DNA of 64,000 nucleotides from Mimachlamys varia. Its lineage: Eukaryota > Mollusca > Bivalvia > Pectinida > Pectinidae. The stretch covers positions 16,738,757-16,802,756 of the forward strand of contig OX392543.1 in NCBI GenBank assembly GCA_947623455.1, given 5' to 3'. The first letter of the stretch is position 1, and each line of letters begins with the position of its first letter. The translations under genes were made by a program, and so were the position numbers. Positions 55,101 through 61,146 of the stretch are shown in pieces. The notes beneath the pieces are model-generated. The model was given only the letters and a program-made list of their open reading frames with translations. It made no database searches and had not been told where the DNA came from.

Positions 55101-58100
55101 TATTGCACATATGTATGATGTTGTTGCTGGCTGCCCGCCATATTGGAATAAATAGTAAAAAATGTGCTCTGTGTTTGTTCCCAAACTCCAGCCTGATAAA
55201 GCCTTAAACACGGACATTACAGCAGCAACACGAAAGACACGAAAAAAACAACTATTCAGGTTATTTTACAACACTTTCAGCGTCGGTAGTTAAAAAAGTA
55301 AACCCTCTTTGTTAGATCGATGACAACTAACATCAAGTAAGATGATTCTTGAAACATAAAAGCAACATAAAATATTAACGGTAATAGAGAAACTCTAACC
55401 ATACCAATAGTAAATCTTTCCGTTATAAGGCGTAATTAAATATCTATTGGTGTAAATTTGAATAATACCGATGCTAGGTTTGGTCTAACGTAAGAATTAT
55501 TTTACTTTAGGTAACTCTTACTGTTACTAGCGGAAGTGTTTGAAGGACTATGCTGTTCTCTTTGATGACGTAGACAGGCAGGTTCTCATCTAAATCATAG
55601 TTACGCCTCAAAGAGAGGCTGACAGACGTATTCGCCGTATCAAAGTTGATCTCAACAACATCCGGAAATGACGGTAAGCTAACATGTGATCTCTTGTAGC
55701 GTCCTTCGTCATTGATTTGTAATAGCACGTGTTCTGAAAGAAAAGAAAAAAATTAGCCTTCTCAGAACGGAGGTTATATGTTTTAATATCCTCGTTATCA
55801 CAATACCAATCTGACGACGAAACGAGATGAAGTATCTCATCCTGTAAAATAATACTGACAACGGGTTAGCCGTTTGTTGTCAATACCGTTAATTCTTATC
55901 ATTAAACAGGGGATGACAACATGTTTTTACCAAAGACTTTGGGTTTTCCCGGCCTGAAATCCCATATATTTCTAGTGAACCTTCAGTATTAATACCGAGA
56001 GTGGGGTATGGTCAGGCATTGTGCTTAGAAAGAAAGGATAGAGAGAAATGAAACACACGATGGGATGAACAAATAACATGGATGTTTGTTGTTATCATCG
56101 TCTTTGATGTATTTATTTTTTTGTCTGGAACATAATCCGTTGCATATCAATTTAAACAGGGGATTGGCACAAGCTCTTAATGATCAAGATGTTAGTCTTC
56201 TCACACTATTCCTTTGCAATTTGCACGATAACAATGATAATAAATATGATTATCAGTTAAATACGTGGACCATTCACATAGAAACAAATACTATACGTAA
56301 ACAAGCCGTTCATTCACGCTGAGCCTCGATCTCTACTTAAACTACGACCAACATGGAAAGCTTACTACTAAGCTATACGATAAACGTGATGATTTCACCT
56401 TTCCGATCGTTAACTTTCCATTTCTTGATAGTAACATTCCTACTTCTCCAACCTATGGTGTTTACATGTCGCAGTTGATTCGGTATTCCAGGGCTTGCTC
56501 TAAATATCGGAATTTTCGTGATAGATGTCGACTGCTGACAAACAAACTAACAACAAAAGGATTCGAGAGATGCAGGTTGATCAGAACTATGGGCAAGTTT
56601 TACGGTCGCCATCTTTGTCTCATTGAGAAATATTCTGTCTTTTTAAATGAAATGAAGATTGACGTTTTTGAGTATGCTCATTAGTGTGTTTACTTGTTGT
56701 GATTGACAATGATACTCGGTTCTCATTTTGAGAATTTTATGTTTACTTTGATGTGACAAAGATTTACATGGCGGGTGTCGTCGATGAAGCAGAAGACGCT
56801 TACTCTTCCGGAACACCTGGTCTTATTCTCTTGTACTTTTGCAAGGGTCTTCATGTGAATCTTTCCTTTGTTCAATGTCCCTGGTTTAATCGATTTTGAA
56901 TTTGGATTATGATTATGTTGACGCTTCGGTATTCTCTCATTTATTTGATGAAGTGATCGGAACTTCTGAAGATAAAAAGCTTTCTCTTGTAATTAACTGA
57001 TTCACATTTGGAACAAATAAGTATTTCGTAGCACAAACAGTTGACATTTAATGAGAAATGTCATCATTGTAGGAGGACGAAACAGCTTTATGATGCAGTT
57101 TAATTCATTTTTTCGGCATACTGTATCTAATTTTCAAAAGGTGCGGCATATAAGGGTTGTTCCTCATTTTGACTGCGTATACGGTAGTATGCCCCCAGTT
57201 GGCATCGAGCATATTATATGATGCGCATTAGCAAATATTAGTGAATATGTTCGTTGCCATTTTGAATATTTGAAGGTGCAACAAACTTCTTTTAATCAGC
57301 TTATTAACCTTGTGTTTCAACTTCCAATTGGAATAATATCAAATCAAACGTCCAAGAATAACATGTCAGCACACTAAACGTTTTCGTTTTTAGCTGGACC
57401 GAGAGTCTGTTGAGCTTATGCCATGGCGTGGCAGCTGTCCGTCCGTCCGTCCGTCGGTCCATTGTCCGTCCGTCAACAGGTGCCTCAACTCGCCACTAGT
57501 CAAATAATCCTGATTGGATTTTGATCAAATTTGGTAAGAAATATCCTTAAGGGAAGTGAAACAGATTTTGCATAAATGGTGAGTCGGACTCCCAAGGGGC
57601 CGGCCAGAGAAACGGGGCCAAAAAGGGGAAATAGAGGGAACTCCTTTTAAATCGCTACTTGGCATTAAGTACTGCTTTACTTTTAACCAAAATTAGTAAG
57701 AAACACCCCTTGTGCACATTATGTAACTCTGAAAAACAATCATTCATGTATTCCAACTATCTATTGTTTAGGGACCACGCCACGTGTAATGCTTCACATA
57801 CAAAAGGTGGCCATTTAATAGATCACACCTGGTCTTATTCATTTGTGCTTTTACGAGAGTCACCATGAAAATCTTTCCTTTGTTCCTATATTGCTTCTTG
57901 TTTAATCGATTTTGAGTTCGGATTATTGTTTTGTTGACGCTTTGGTATTCTCTGATTTTTTTTTACACAAAAAGGTGACGTATATAGATTCGATTCAATT
58001 TATTACCAAATGCACATTGCATATAGGCGTGCAGAAATATATACTGCACAATACTTTACAAATAACCGATGTGTATATTTAAGCATTGAAATGCCGTGTT

Positions 58101-59822
58101 ATGGTCTTTATAAAGGATATATTAATGACAGAACTTTGGCGATATCTTAGGAATAAGAATCATCAGTATGAATTATATATACCTAGTTTATTTTGTGCAC
58201 AAACAGGAATTGAAAACTTAATTTGCGAGCTTTCGAAAACGTCTGTTTCCTTTGTCAAGCAAAGAGTACAATAGCCAAGTGTCGGTGTTCTGACCGCTGA
58301 AATCAGCTCACTGCCCAATAAGGGGTGGAATGGGTAAACATCTTACCCGTCCCTCTGTCTACCTGTAGTATTAGAGTACATTTGGACGAAATGTCGTGCT
58401 ACGTTTTTGACAGCTGACTTCTCTAACTCGCCCTAATTTGGGTAGTGATCTGATTTTAGCGGTCAGAACACCAACACTCGGCTATTGTACTCTTTGCTTG
58501 ACAAAGGAAACAGACGTACGTAGTATAGTAATCACTTTGTCTGTCTGTCCGTTCTTCAACAAAAACAGCTTATTACTGATAACTTTATCTATTGACGCAT
58601 TTACATGAACGTTGGTCAAGATATTCAGTTTACAAAACTTGTAGTGAGGCAAAAAAAGCAAGGTCAAAGGTCAAGATCACAAGGTTCAAAGATCAATGTC
58701 AAATTTTGAACTTTTGATGAACATTTTGTCATGACAATATGAAGCAAACTTGATAAGAATTAAACAAGGGGTCATCGGGTCAAAGGTCAAAATCATTTTT
58801 TTCACTTTTCACTGATCAACTTTTGGCTATGAAATTATGGAGCAAAGTTGGTTGAAATTAAACAAGAAGACAACTGATCAAATATTAAGGTCACCAGGTC
58901 AAATTTTGTGACTATTTTCTCCATGCACATTTTTAACATTATTAAGCACAATTAGTCAGTCAGTAAAGAGTCAAATGAGCAAAATGCAACGTCATCGAGT
59001 CAAACGTTAAGGTTAAATTTTGCATTTTTTCAACGATGAATTTTATGTTTTGACATTATGAAATGATGTTGGTCGGAATTAAAATTAACAAGGAGTTAAT
59101 TGATCAAACATAAAGATCACATTTTGTTACTTTTCACTGATAAACATTTCCTAATGACACAATGAAGCATAGTTGTTTAAATTTTAACAAGGAGTCAACT
59201 TTGACAGGTTTGACAATTATGTCCAAAGTTCATGAACTGATGAAAACGGGAGATAAATAGCCAAATGACGGGCCCTTGCTGACCTGTCACTGTTCTAGCT
59301 CTAAGTTATCGATTTCAACCCAAAAATCACTAAATTAATATTATCTCTAAAATAAGCACATATACAATAAATAAAATGCAAGTAGTTGCTCATTGAATAC
59401 AGTCAGCTTATGTTTAGTTTCCGACACTACACTAATTATGGAGAAAATGTATTTATTTGTGCATAGGTGACATAGACATAAAACAATCAGCTAAATACTG
59501 TACTTTTGCGGTTCCAACCTCTTACGTACAATTTACCACAGAATAGATATAATAAGGGCACTATTATTAACAAAGTGGTTAGAAACGACATCAACAGTCC
59601 TTAATACAGTAAATGATGCAATTATATTACAGATAACTAGAGAAGAAATCAATGAACAAATATATTCATGATACCCTACATGGTGCACATATTGTGTAAT
59701 TTGGGTGTCATCTTGATTAACCTACCCTCGGTATCCCATTCAAATTTTCCTTGGAATCTGATGGCTGATGTAGAAATTATTCCCAAAAAACAAGGAATGA
59801 ACAGCCGAATGAAGAGATCCAT
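27796..59822 (-). CDS. Secreted ADAM/ADAMTS-type zinc metalloprotease (M12B, MIG-17-like), 16 exons, 742 aa
   Basis: Whole-gene entry; exons follow separately. Exons were chained by eye using acceptor AG and donor GT sites with matching phases, and sum to 2229 nt (742 codons plus stop) without an internal stop. Order of parts: signal peptide (about 1-20); propeptide (about 21-220) ending in the furin site RVKR at 217-220; reprolysin domain from 221 with zinc motif HELGHNLGAYHD at 393-404 and Met-turn Met418 (NIMAP); disintegrin-like and cysteine-rich segments (about 453-558); two PLAC-like modules (about 561-605 and 614-642); Thr-rich tail (about 643-725). Known family role: secreted proteases cutting extracellular matrix, active after furin removes the propeptide. 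The catalytic His, Glu, second and third His and Asp are all present, so the enzyme looks active. No TSP1 repeats or spacer were found, which resembles nematode MIG-17 more than vertebrate ADAMTS. Substrate is unknown. Exon edges are unverified by transcripts. Confidence 0.9.
27870..28072 (-). repeat. 21-bp tandem repeat coding for the Thr-rich tail
   Basis: About nine units of ACCACCACTCCCGTAGCTACG or variants, in frame as TTTTPVA within exon 16. Confidence 0.9.
29421..29460. repeat. GA microsatellite
   Basis: (GA)n interrupted by AAAGATG, in intron 15. Confidence 0.85.
29972..30133 (-). CDS. Metalloprotease exon 15: first PLAC-like cysteine module
   Basis: Encodes aa 559-612 plus one base. 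Acceptor CTTTCAG, donor GCAG|GTAAGT. Six cysteines; opens with TCPYGDNPSV and ends with SRCCATCEA, the CC-x-x-C ending of PLAC domains. Confidence 0.83.
30978..31029 (-). CDS. Metalloprotease exon 14: KWC motif of cysteine-rich region
   Basis: Encodes aa 542-558 plus one base. Acceptor TTTTTCAG, donor AGTG|GTATGT. Together with exon 13 it makes K|WCFQSAC, the (K/E)WC-x-x-x-x-C motif that follows GT-x-CG in ADAMTS proteins. Confidence 0.82.
31625..31960 (-). mobile_element. Foldback element, copy 2 of 3 (reverse)
   Basis: Hairpin with arms AGGATTAACTTGAAT... and its complement (31629-31763), including a near-perfect inner stem around ACTCATGATGAGAGT. The asymmetric arm follows to the right, reversed relative to copies 1 and 3. 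Lies in intron 13. Confidence 0.75.
32767..32886 (-). CDS. Metalloprotease exon 13: cysteine-rich segment
   Basis: Encodes aa 502-541 (40 codons, phase 0). Acceptor TTTCAG, donor AAAG|GTAAAA. C-x-x-M-x-C-x(8)-LC...AATGTTCG matches the ADAMTS cysteine-rich signature LWC...TKH...A.GT.CG. Confidence 0.87.
33290..33434 (-). CDS. Metalloprotease exon 12: disintegrin-like segment
   Basis: Completes codon 453 and encodes aa 454-501. Acceptor TTTTAG, donor AGG|GTAGGT. Pattern NCLLTL...IPGQVV.ADEQC...G..S..C matches the disintegrin-like region of ADAMTS proteins (CLL-x(n)-LPG-x-x-Y-x-x-x-x-QC). Confidence 0.85.
33640..38505. repeat. Very long 18-bp minisatellite (GTGTAAACCTATGTGAGA), about 4.8 kb
   Basis: About 260 units, nearly all one-step variants of GTGTAAACCTATGTGAGA. 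It fills most of intron 11. Variant blocks (GAAACCGGGTGTGAGAGTGT; GAGTGTTAACCTGTGAGTGT) recur, showing higher-order duplication. Because 18 is a multiple of three, it gives long stop-free frames on both strands (repeats of SHRFTL or VNLCES) that are not genes. Confidence 0.95.
38708..38872 (-). CDS. Metalloprotease exon 11: second half of zinc motif and Met-turn
   Basis: Completes Asn398 and encodes aa 399-452 plus two bases. Acceptor CATATAG, donor AC|GTGAGT. Begins LGAYHDEDENLC, supplying the third zinc His403 and the typical Asp404. NIMAP gives the Met-turn (Met418). Ends with the CSVTYFETYI helix typical of the domain end. Confidence 0.93.
39160..39265 (-). CDS. Metalloprotease exon 10: catalytic domain, first half of zinc motif
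   Basis: Encodes aa 363-397 and two bases of 398. Acceptor TTTCAG, donor AA|GTACGT. Reads GIAWLSHVCD, then ends in VIAAHELGH. His393 and His397 bind zinc and Glu394 is the catalytic base. The intron splits the motif directly after the second His. Confidence 0.93.
39452..39795 (+). mobile_element. Foldback element, copy 3 of 3
   Basis: Asymmetric arm with GAAACAAACATTTTCATTGC and CGTTTATAACGTTGCTTTTG, then hairpin 39659-39788. The loop carries GTGTACTCTCATCATAAGTC, similar to the loop of copy 2. Lies in intron 9. Confidence 0.7.
39975..41500 (-). pseudogene. Reverse-transcriptase element, inactive, filling intron 9
   Basis: Minus-strand segments in order: YVFVSADKASNNMILVCKHC (41480-41390), FWIPKLYKDP...LIAGCSYCSTKSLS (41270-41160), MWILKISKDLLISLEH (about 41080-41010), FQQTVGIPFGTNCA (40760-40710), FSYEADLVDG and FNFTLRYIDAVLSTNN (40690-40580), YLDLYLNFDQHGQLTTKLYD (40480-40420), then a 3' UTR (40330-39975). 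It belongs to an RT family common in aquatic invertebrates with the core GIPxGTNCAP...RYIDDVLS. I cannot assign it to a named clade. The second catalytic Asp is Ala here (YIDA), and several frameshifts and a stop are present. It has the same orientation as the host gene. Its upstream end is about 75 bp from the donor of exon 9. Confidence 0.8.
41574..41623 (-). CDS. Metalloprotease exon 9: catalytic domain (small exon)
   Basis: Encodes aa 346-362 and one base of 363. Acceptor TTATAG, donor GCAG|GTAATG. Completes YDFTAVLDGNVSNSIAG, the stretch between DHAMLF and the Gly-x-Ala-x-x-x-x-x-Cys strand. Only 50 nt long, so automatic gene finders could miss it. Confidence 0.85.
42233..42378 (-). CDS. 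Metalloprotease exon 8: catalytic domain
   Basis: Encodes aa 298-345 plus two bases. Acceptor AGAGTAG (the weakest in the gene), donor AA|GTACGT. Ends with SPCGYDHAMLFSK, the strongly conserved (Y/H)DHAMLFT strand of ADAM/ADAMTS enzymes. Confidence 0.88.
42745..43540. repeat. Dispersed composite repeat with inner tandem block
   Basis: Begins AAAGGCCCAGAGGGCCTTAT and ends GACGGACGCAACGGTATGGC ... TTTGGACCAGGTGAGCTATC. Inside, a block of about 110-130 bp (GGGCAGACCCT ... TTTTGGGGTGGGGATCTCAA) occurs three times. Ends resemble those of the repeat at 57385. Lies in intron 7. No coding region. Confidence 0.6.
43541..44364. other. Intron 7 sequence; nothing recognised
   Basis: No coding or repeat signal that I can support. 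Confidence 0.5.
44365..44442 (-). CDS. Metalloprotease exon 7: catalytic domain
   Basis: Encodes aa 272-297 (26 codons, phase 0). Acceptor ATTTCAG, donor GAC|GTAAGT. Contains IDAMYASVDSPSITLDVVFA, like the VN..Y......I...L strand of reprolysins. Confidence 0.86.
44700..45760. other. Intron 6 sequence, AT-rich; nothing recognised
   Basis: A-rich from 44690 to 44990, then unremarkable. Confidence 0.5.
45770..46599. mobile_element. Non-autonomous hAT-like element, 830 bp, with target duplication
   Basis: Ends CAGGCATGGG and CCCATGCCTG are inverted, followed inward by GTAATTA/ATGTAATGGTAATG-type subterminal repeats on both sides. Flanks CGTACAAT (45762-45769) and TGTACAAT (46600-46607) match at 7 of 8 bases, the 8-bp duplication made by hAT transposases. 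No transposase inside. Lies in intron 6. Confidence 0.78.
46625..46718 (-). CDS. Metalloprotease exon 6: catalytic domain
   Basis: Completes codon 240 and encodes aa 241-271. Acceptor TTATTCAG, donor GAG|GTAATA. Contains SIRQFYAHAMNE, matching the helix after the first strand in M12B proteases. Confidence 0.86.
46800..48790. other. Intron 5; possible old coding-like stretch near 47590-48010, unassigned
   Basis: A plus-strand stretch (IYETVEEGERTNQRQRSYSV ... ETENLVRFAQRIQF) has non-random residue use but no recognisable domain. It could be a decayed transposon gene. Confidence 0.2.
48792..48978 (-). CDS. Metalloprotease exon 5: end of propeptide, furin site, start of catalytic domain
   Basis: Encodes aa 178-239 plus two bases. 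Acceptor CCCCAG, donor TA|GTAAGA. A basic linker ends in SRVKR at 216-220, a consensus furin site. The catalytic domain then opens with AAVKHTVELMITTDYSVY, the usual first beta strand of reprolysins. Confidence 0.9.
49830..49965 (+). repeat. 33-bp tandem repeat, about 4 copies
   Basis: GCTAGGTCGCTGCTGGCAAG plus GAAATCGCGTGCT, the central copies identical. It makes a chance open frame of LLARKSRAARS repeats. Intron 4. Confidence 0.85.
50140..50395 (+). repeat. tRNA-related SINE-like sequence, tandem pair
   Basis: Two related units (50140-50250 and 50261-50395) share GGCAGATTTT-ATTTACA and TTAGCT-AGTGGTAGAG. The second has a full pair of pol III boxes: TAGCTAAGTGGTAGAGCG and GGTTCGATCCC. The acceptor and T stems have several mismatches, so it is not a working tRNA. 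Intron 4. Confidence 0.6.
50396..51834. other. Intron 4 sequence; nothing recognised
   Basis: No coding or repeat signal that I can support. Confidence 0.5.
51835..52090 (-). repeat. Dispersed repeat (CTTCTGCTTCTACATTAGTT family), reverse copy
   Basis: TGCCGAAAAAATGAATTAAA ... TCCTAGGACTCTTCGGTGAT ... GAGGCAGAAGGGTCAGGTGC, as at 18836-19090, extending into CTACTCAAATGAGAT-AACTG and GCTAT(A/G)GAGGCTC, also shared. It ends about 60 bp before exon 4. Confidence 0.65.
52147..52285 (-). CDS. Metalloprotease exon 4: propeptide
   Basis: Encodes aa 132-177 plus one base. Acceptor TTCACAG, donor AAAG|GTGAGA. The start FGTLRLNNSAYFLERSGEYE fits the conserved propeptide pattern in which a Gly-x-hydrophobic strand is followed by Y-x-(I/L)-E. 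Confidence 0.88.
52504..52587 (-). CDS. Metalloprotease exon 3: propeptide
   Basis: Encodes aa 104-131 (28 codons, phase 0 both sides). Acceptor TTTCACAG, donor CTG|GTGAGT. Contains FYQDVKYGASFTVKFDEKTS. Confidence 0.85.
52700..53230 (-). mobile_element. RT-element 3' end fragment in intron 2
   Basis: Shares the 3' UTR blocks with 56690-56960 in reverse (CACCAAAGCGCTAAAAAGAT; ACCAGGTGTTCCGGAAGAGT; ATGACACCCGCCATGTAATC) and ends in a remnant of the RT C-terminus near 53200 (CTGCATCTCTCGAATCCTTT). Confidence 0.6.
53231..53575 (-). mobile_element. Second RT-element 3' fragment, adjoining
   Basis: Begins again with TTTTGCTTCATCGACGACAC and ends with the RT tail (GTCGACATCTATCACGGAAA; TCTCGATATTTAGAGCAATC). 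Same orientation as the fragment before it. Confidence 0.6.
54509..54907 (+). pseudogene. Possible RNase H-side fragment of a DIRS/Ngaro-like reverse transcriptase
   Basis: An open frame of 132 codons. SLAWLMSFGANAIPTARAFI, then RRIL and later NEIIADLEMLLLLLNEINGK, resembles the piece joining RT and RNase H in tyrosine-recombinase retrotransposons (L.G.L.....VVP.GR.FLRRL ... DL..W..FL..FNG). No catalytic residues of either domain lie within it. The C-terminal third does not match. It could be chance or another gene; no splice structure was found. Confidence 0.35.
54908..55521. other. Intron 2 sequence; nothing recognised
   Basis: No supported feature. Confidence 0.45.
55522..55733 (-). CDS. 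Metalloprotease exon 2: propeptide
   Basis: Encodes aa 33-103. Acceptor TTTCAG at 55734-55739, donor ACA|GTAAGA. Phase 1 in, phase 0 out. The segment contains the pattern VEINFDTANTSVSLSLRRN, which resembles the first part of reprolysin propeptides. It encodes no cysteine. Confidence 0.88.
56325..56684 (+). pseudogene. C-terminal part of the reverse transcriptase of the 39.9-kb family
   Basis: Open from 56325 to the stop at 56684: LDLYLNYDQHGKLTTKLYDK, FPIVNFPFLDSNIP, TYGVYMSQLIRYSRACSKYR, CRLLTNKL and KFYGRHLCL, ending at a natural stop. This is 119 codons without a break, so the copy is younger than the one in intron 9. It lacks the RT core; the 5' break is at about 56320. Opposite in orientation to the host gene, in intron 1. 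Confidence 0.75.
56685..57150 (+). mobile_element. 3' UTR of the RT element, continuing into the dispersed repeat
   Basis: TTACATGGCGGGTGTCGTCG, AGACGCTTACTCTTCCGGAA, TTGACGCTTCGGTATTCTCT, then at 57070 GTAGGAGGACGAAACAGCTT and TTTTTTCGGCATACTGTATC. It serves as a reference for the reverse fragments at 9, 40 and 53 kb. Confidence 0.7.
57385..57660. repeat. Dispersed repeat with TCCG tandem core
   Basis: TTAGCTGGACCGAGAGTCTG, GAGCTTATGCCATGGCGTGG, then (TCCG)n-like GTCCGTCCGTCCGTCGGTCC. Its start mirrors the end of the repeat at 42745-43540. Confidence 0.55.
57830..57960 (+). repeat. RT-element 3' UTR fragment
   Basis: ACCTGGTCTTATTCATTTGT, CTTTCCTTTGTTCCTATATT and TTGACGCTTTGGTATTCTCT match the 3' UTR blocks at 56815-56940. 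Confidence 0.6.
58239..58517. mobile_element. Palindromic element, 279 bp
   Basis: Ends are long inverted copies: ACGTCTGTTTCCTTTGTCAA (through ...TCGGTGTTCTGACCGCTGAAATCAG) against the complement at 58445-58517. No coding content. Intron 1. Confidence 0.85.
58600..59270. repeat. Degenerate AGGTCAAA-rich repeat
   Basis: Repeated AAGGTCAAAGGTCAAGATCA, TTGAAATTAAACAAG and ACTTTTCACTGAT blocks at about 90-bp spacing. Similar but reversed wording occurs at 31190-31530 in intron 13. Confidence 0.5.
59726..59822 (-). CDS. Metalloprotease exon 1: signal peptide and start
   Basis: Encodes aa 1-32 plus one base of codon 33. It starts at ATG 59822 with MDLFIRLFIPCFLGIISTSA, a hydrophobic secretion signal, followed by a short mature start ending FEWDTE. 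Donor is G|GTAGG. The same exon length, phase and protein pattern occur at 5741-5837, which supports both calls. Confidence 0.88.
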
Positions 59823-60164
59823 TTTGTATAAAACATTTGTTCAATGGTGAACCCAACTAGCGCGTGATCAAAACCAGTGATACTGTCAGTACGTCTTTAC
59901 GAAACAATGTCGTCACGCAGCAGATCGTATCGTTTGTTTGGATAATCACGTGACAATACAGACAGATAATACATGATAATAAATTCGGTGAATTAAGATA
60001 ATGCAGTGCACTACAGCAAAGGAAACACCAATGCGCAATCGAGTGAAGACAGTATAAAGTATTTTAAACTTATCTAGTTCCTGTAACATGAGACAGACCA
60101 ACGTCTAGAGGAAATGAAATCATTTTCAAACTTTGATTAAAATTCTGGATTTGGAGAACTTTGG

Positions 60165-60240
60165 TTTGAAGAGTCCTAGGAGATCGAAACAGCTGTATGA
60201 TGCAGTTTTATTATTTTTTTTTCGGCATATTTTATCTTTA
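60165..60240 (+). repeat. Fragment of the dispersed repeat ending TTCGGCATA
   Basis: GAGTCCTAGGAGATCGAAAC AGCTG then TTTTTCGGCATATTTTATC, as at 57070-57130. Confidence 0.5.
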
Positions 60241-60908
60241 TCTATTATATATGATAGAACTGTATGTGTTAATTGTATTGATTGTATGAGAATTATATAT
60301 ATATGTACTGTTAAACGCTTTAAGTGGCTTATGTTAGCTAGATAGGGCGCTATATCAAATGTTGTATAATTAATTAATTAATAACTAAATTTAAAAGTTG
60401 CAGCATTTGTGTGTGTTTTGTCATCTTTCATTCAGTTTTACGTCCTATCAAATTCCCTGGTAAGGTCATTTGAGGACATTATCCCGTTGTTTTCGATGTA
60501 AGTGTAAGTGTTAAGAGCGTGTGAATTTGGAAGGTTGCAGTATGTTTGTATAAGCCTCCTTAAATATATCTCTCTTTTTGAGAAAAAAACTAAGAAAACG
60601 TATCATTTAAAAAGTGAAACGCAGTTTTTCTAAGAAGGCAGAGGAATTCGGTCAATCTTGCGTTCTACAAACACCATGCATCATTAAGTATACATGTATG
60701 TGCATATAACTATATCACGGAATCAGATAAGTCCATGCTTTATTATTATCTCGTGGGAATTTTAACTGGCCTTTATTTTATACACAAATGTACGCAGCCA
60801 GGTAGAAACTGTATGCATTAAGACAAAGTCACCCGAGAACATCGATAAAGATCACGTTATGTTATCCGTGCAGCAAGTTCACATAAAAATGGACGTTTTT
60901 AACACTCA

Positions 60909-61146
60909 GGGCCCTGTCGTTCAACAGATGATTAGCTTAATCAGTTATAAGCGCAAATTGCATTTTCCTGTAACTTTAAAATGAAACCATAGCCTGAATT
61001 ACAGCTTCGCAGATATCAAATATCTAACAGTGTCAATTTACATGCAAAATTTGAAGATTTTACCTTGTACACCAACAGAATTATTGCAATTTGGAAAATG
61101 TCGTTAAATAGTGATTGGGTTAATCGACCTTTGAACAACTGGGCCC
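60909..61146. mobile_element. Palindromic MITE with GGGCCC ends, 238 bp
   Basis: Left GGGCCCTGTCGTTCAACAGA ... AATTGCATTTTCC; right GGAAAATGTCG ... TTTGAACAACTGGGCCC, inverted with few mismatches. No coding content. Confidence 0.78.
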
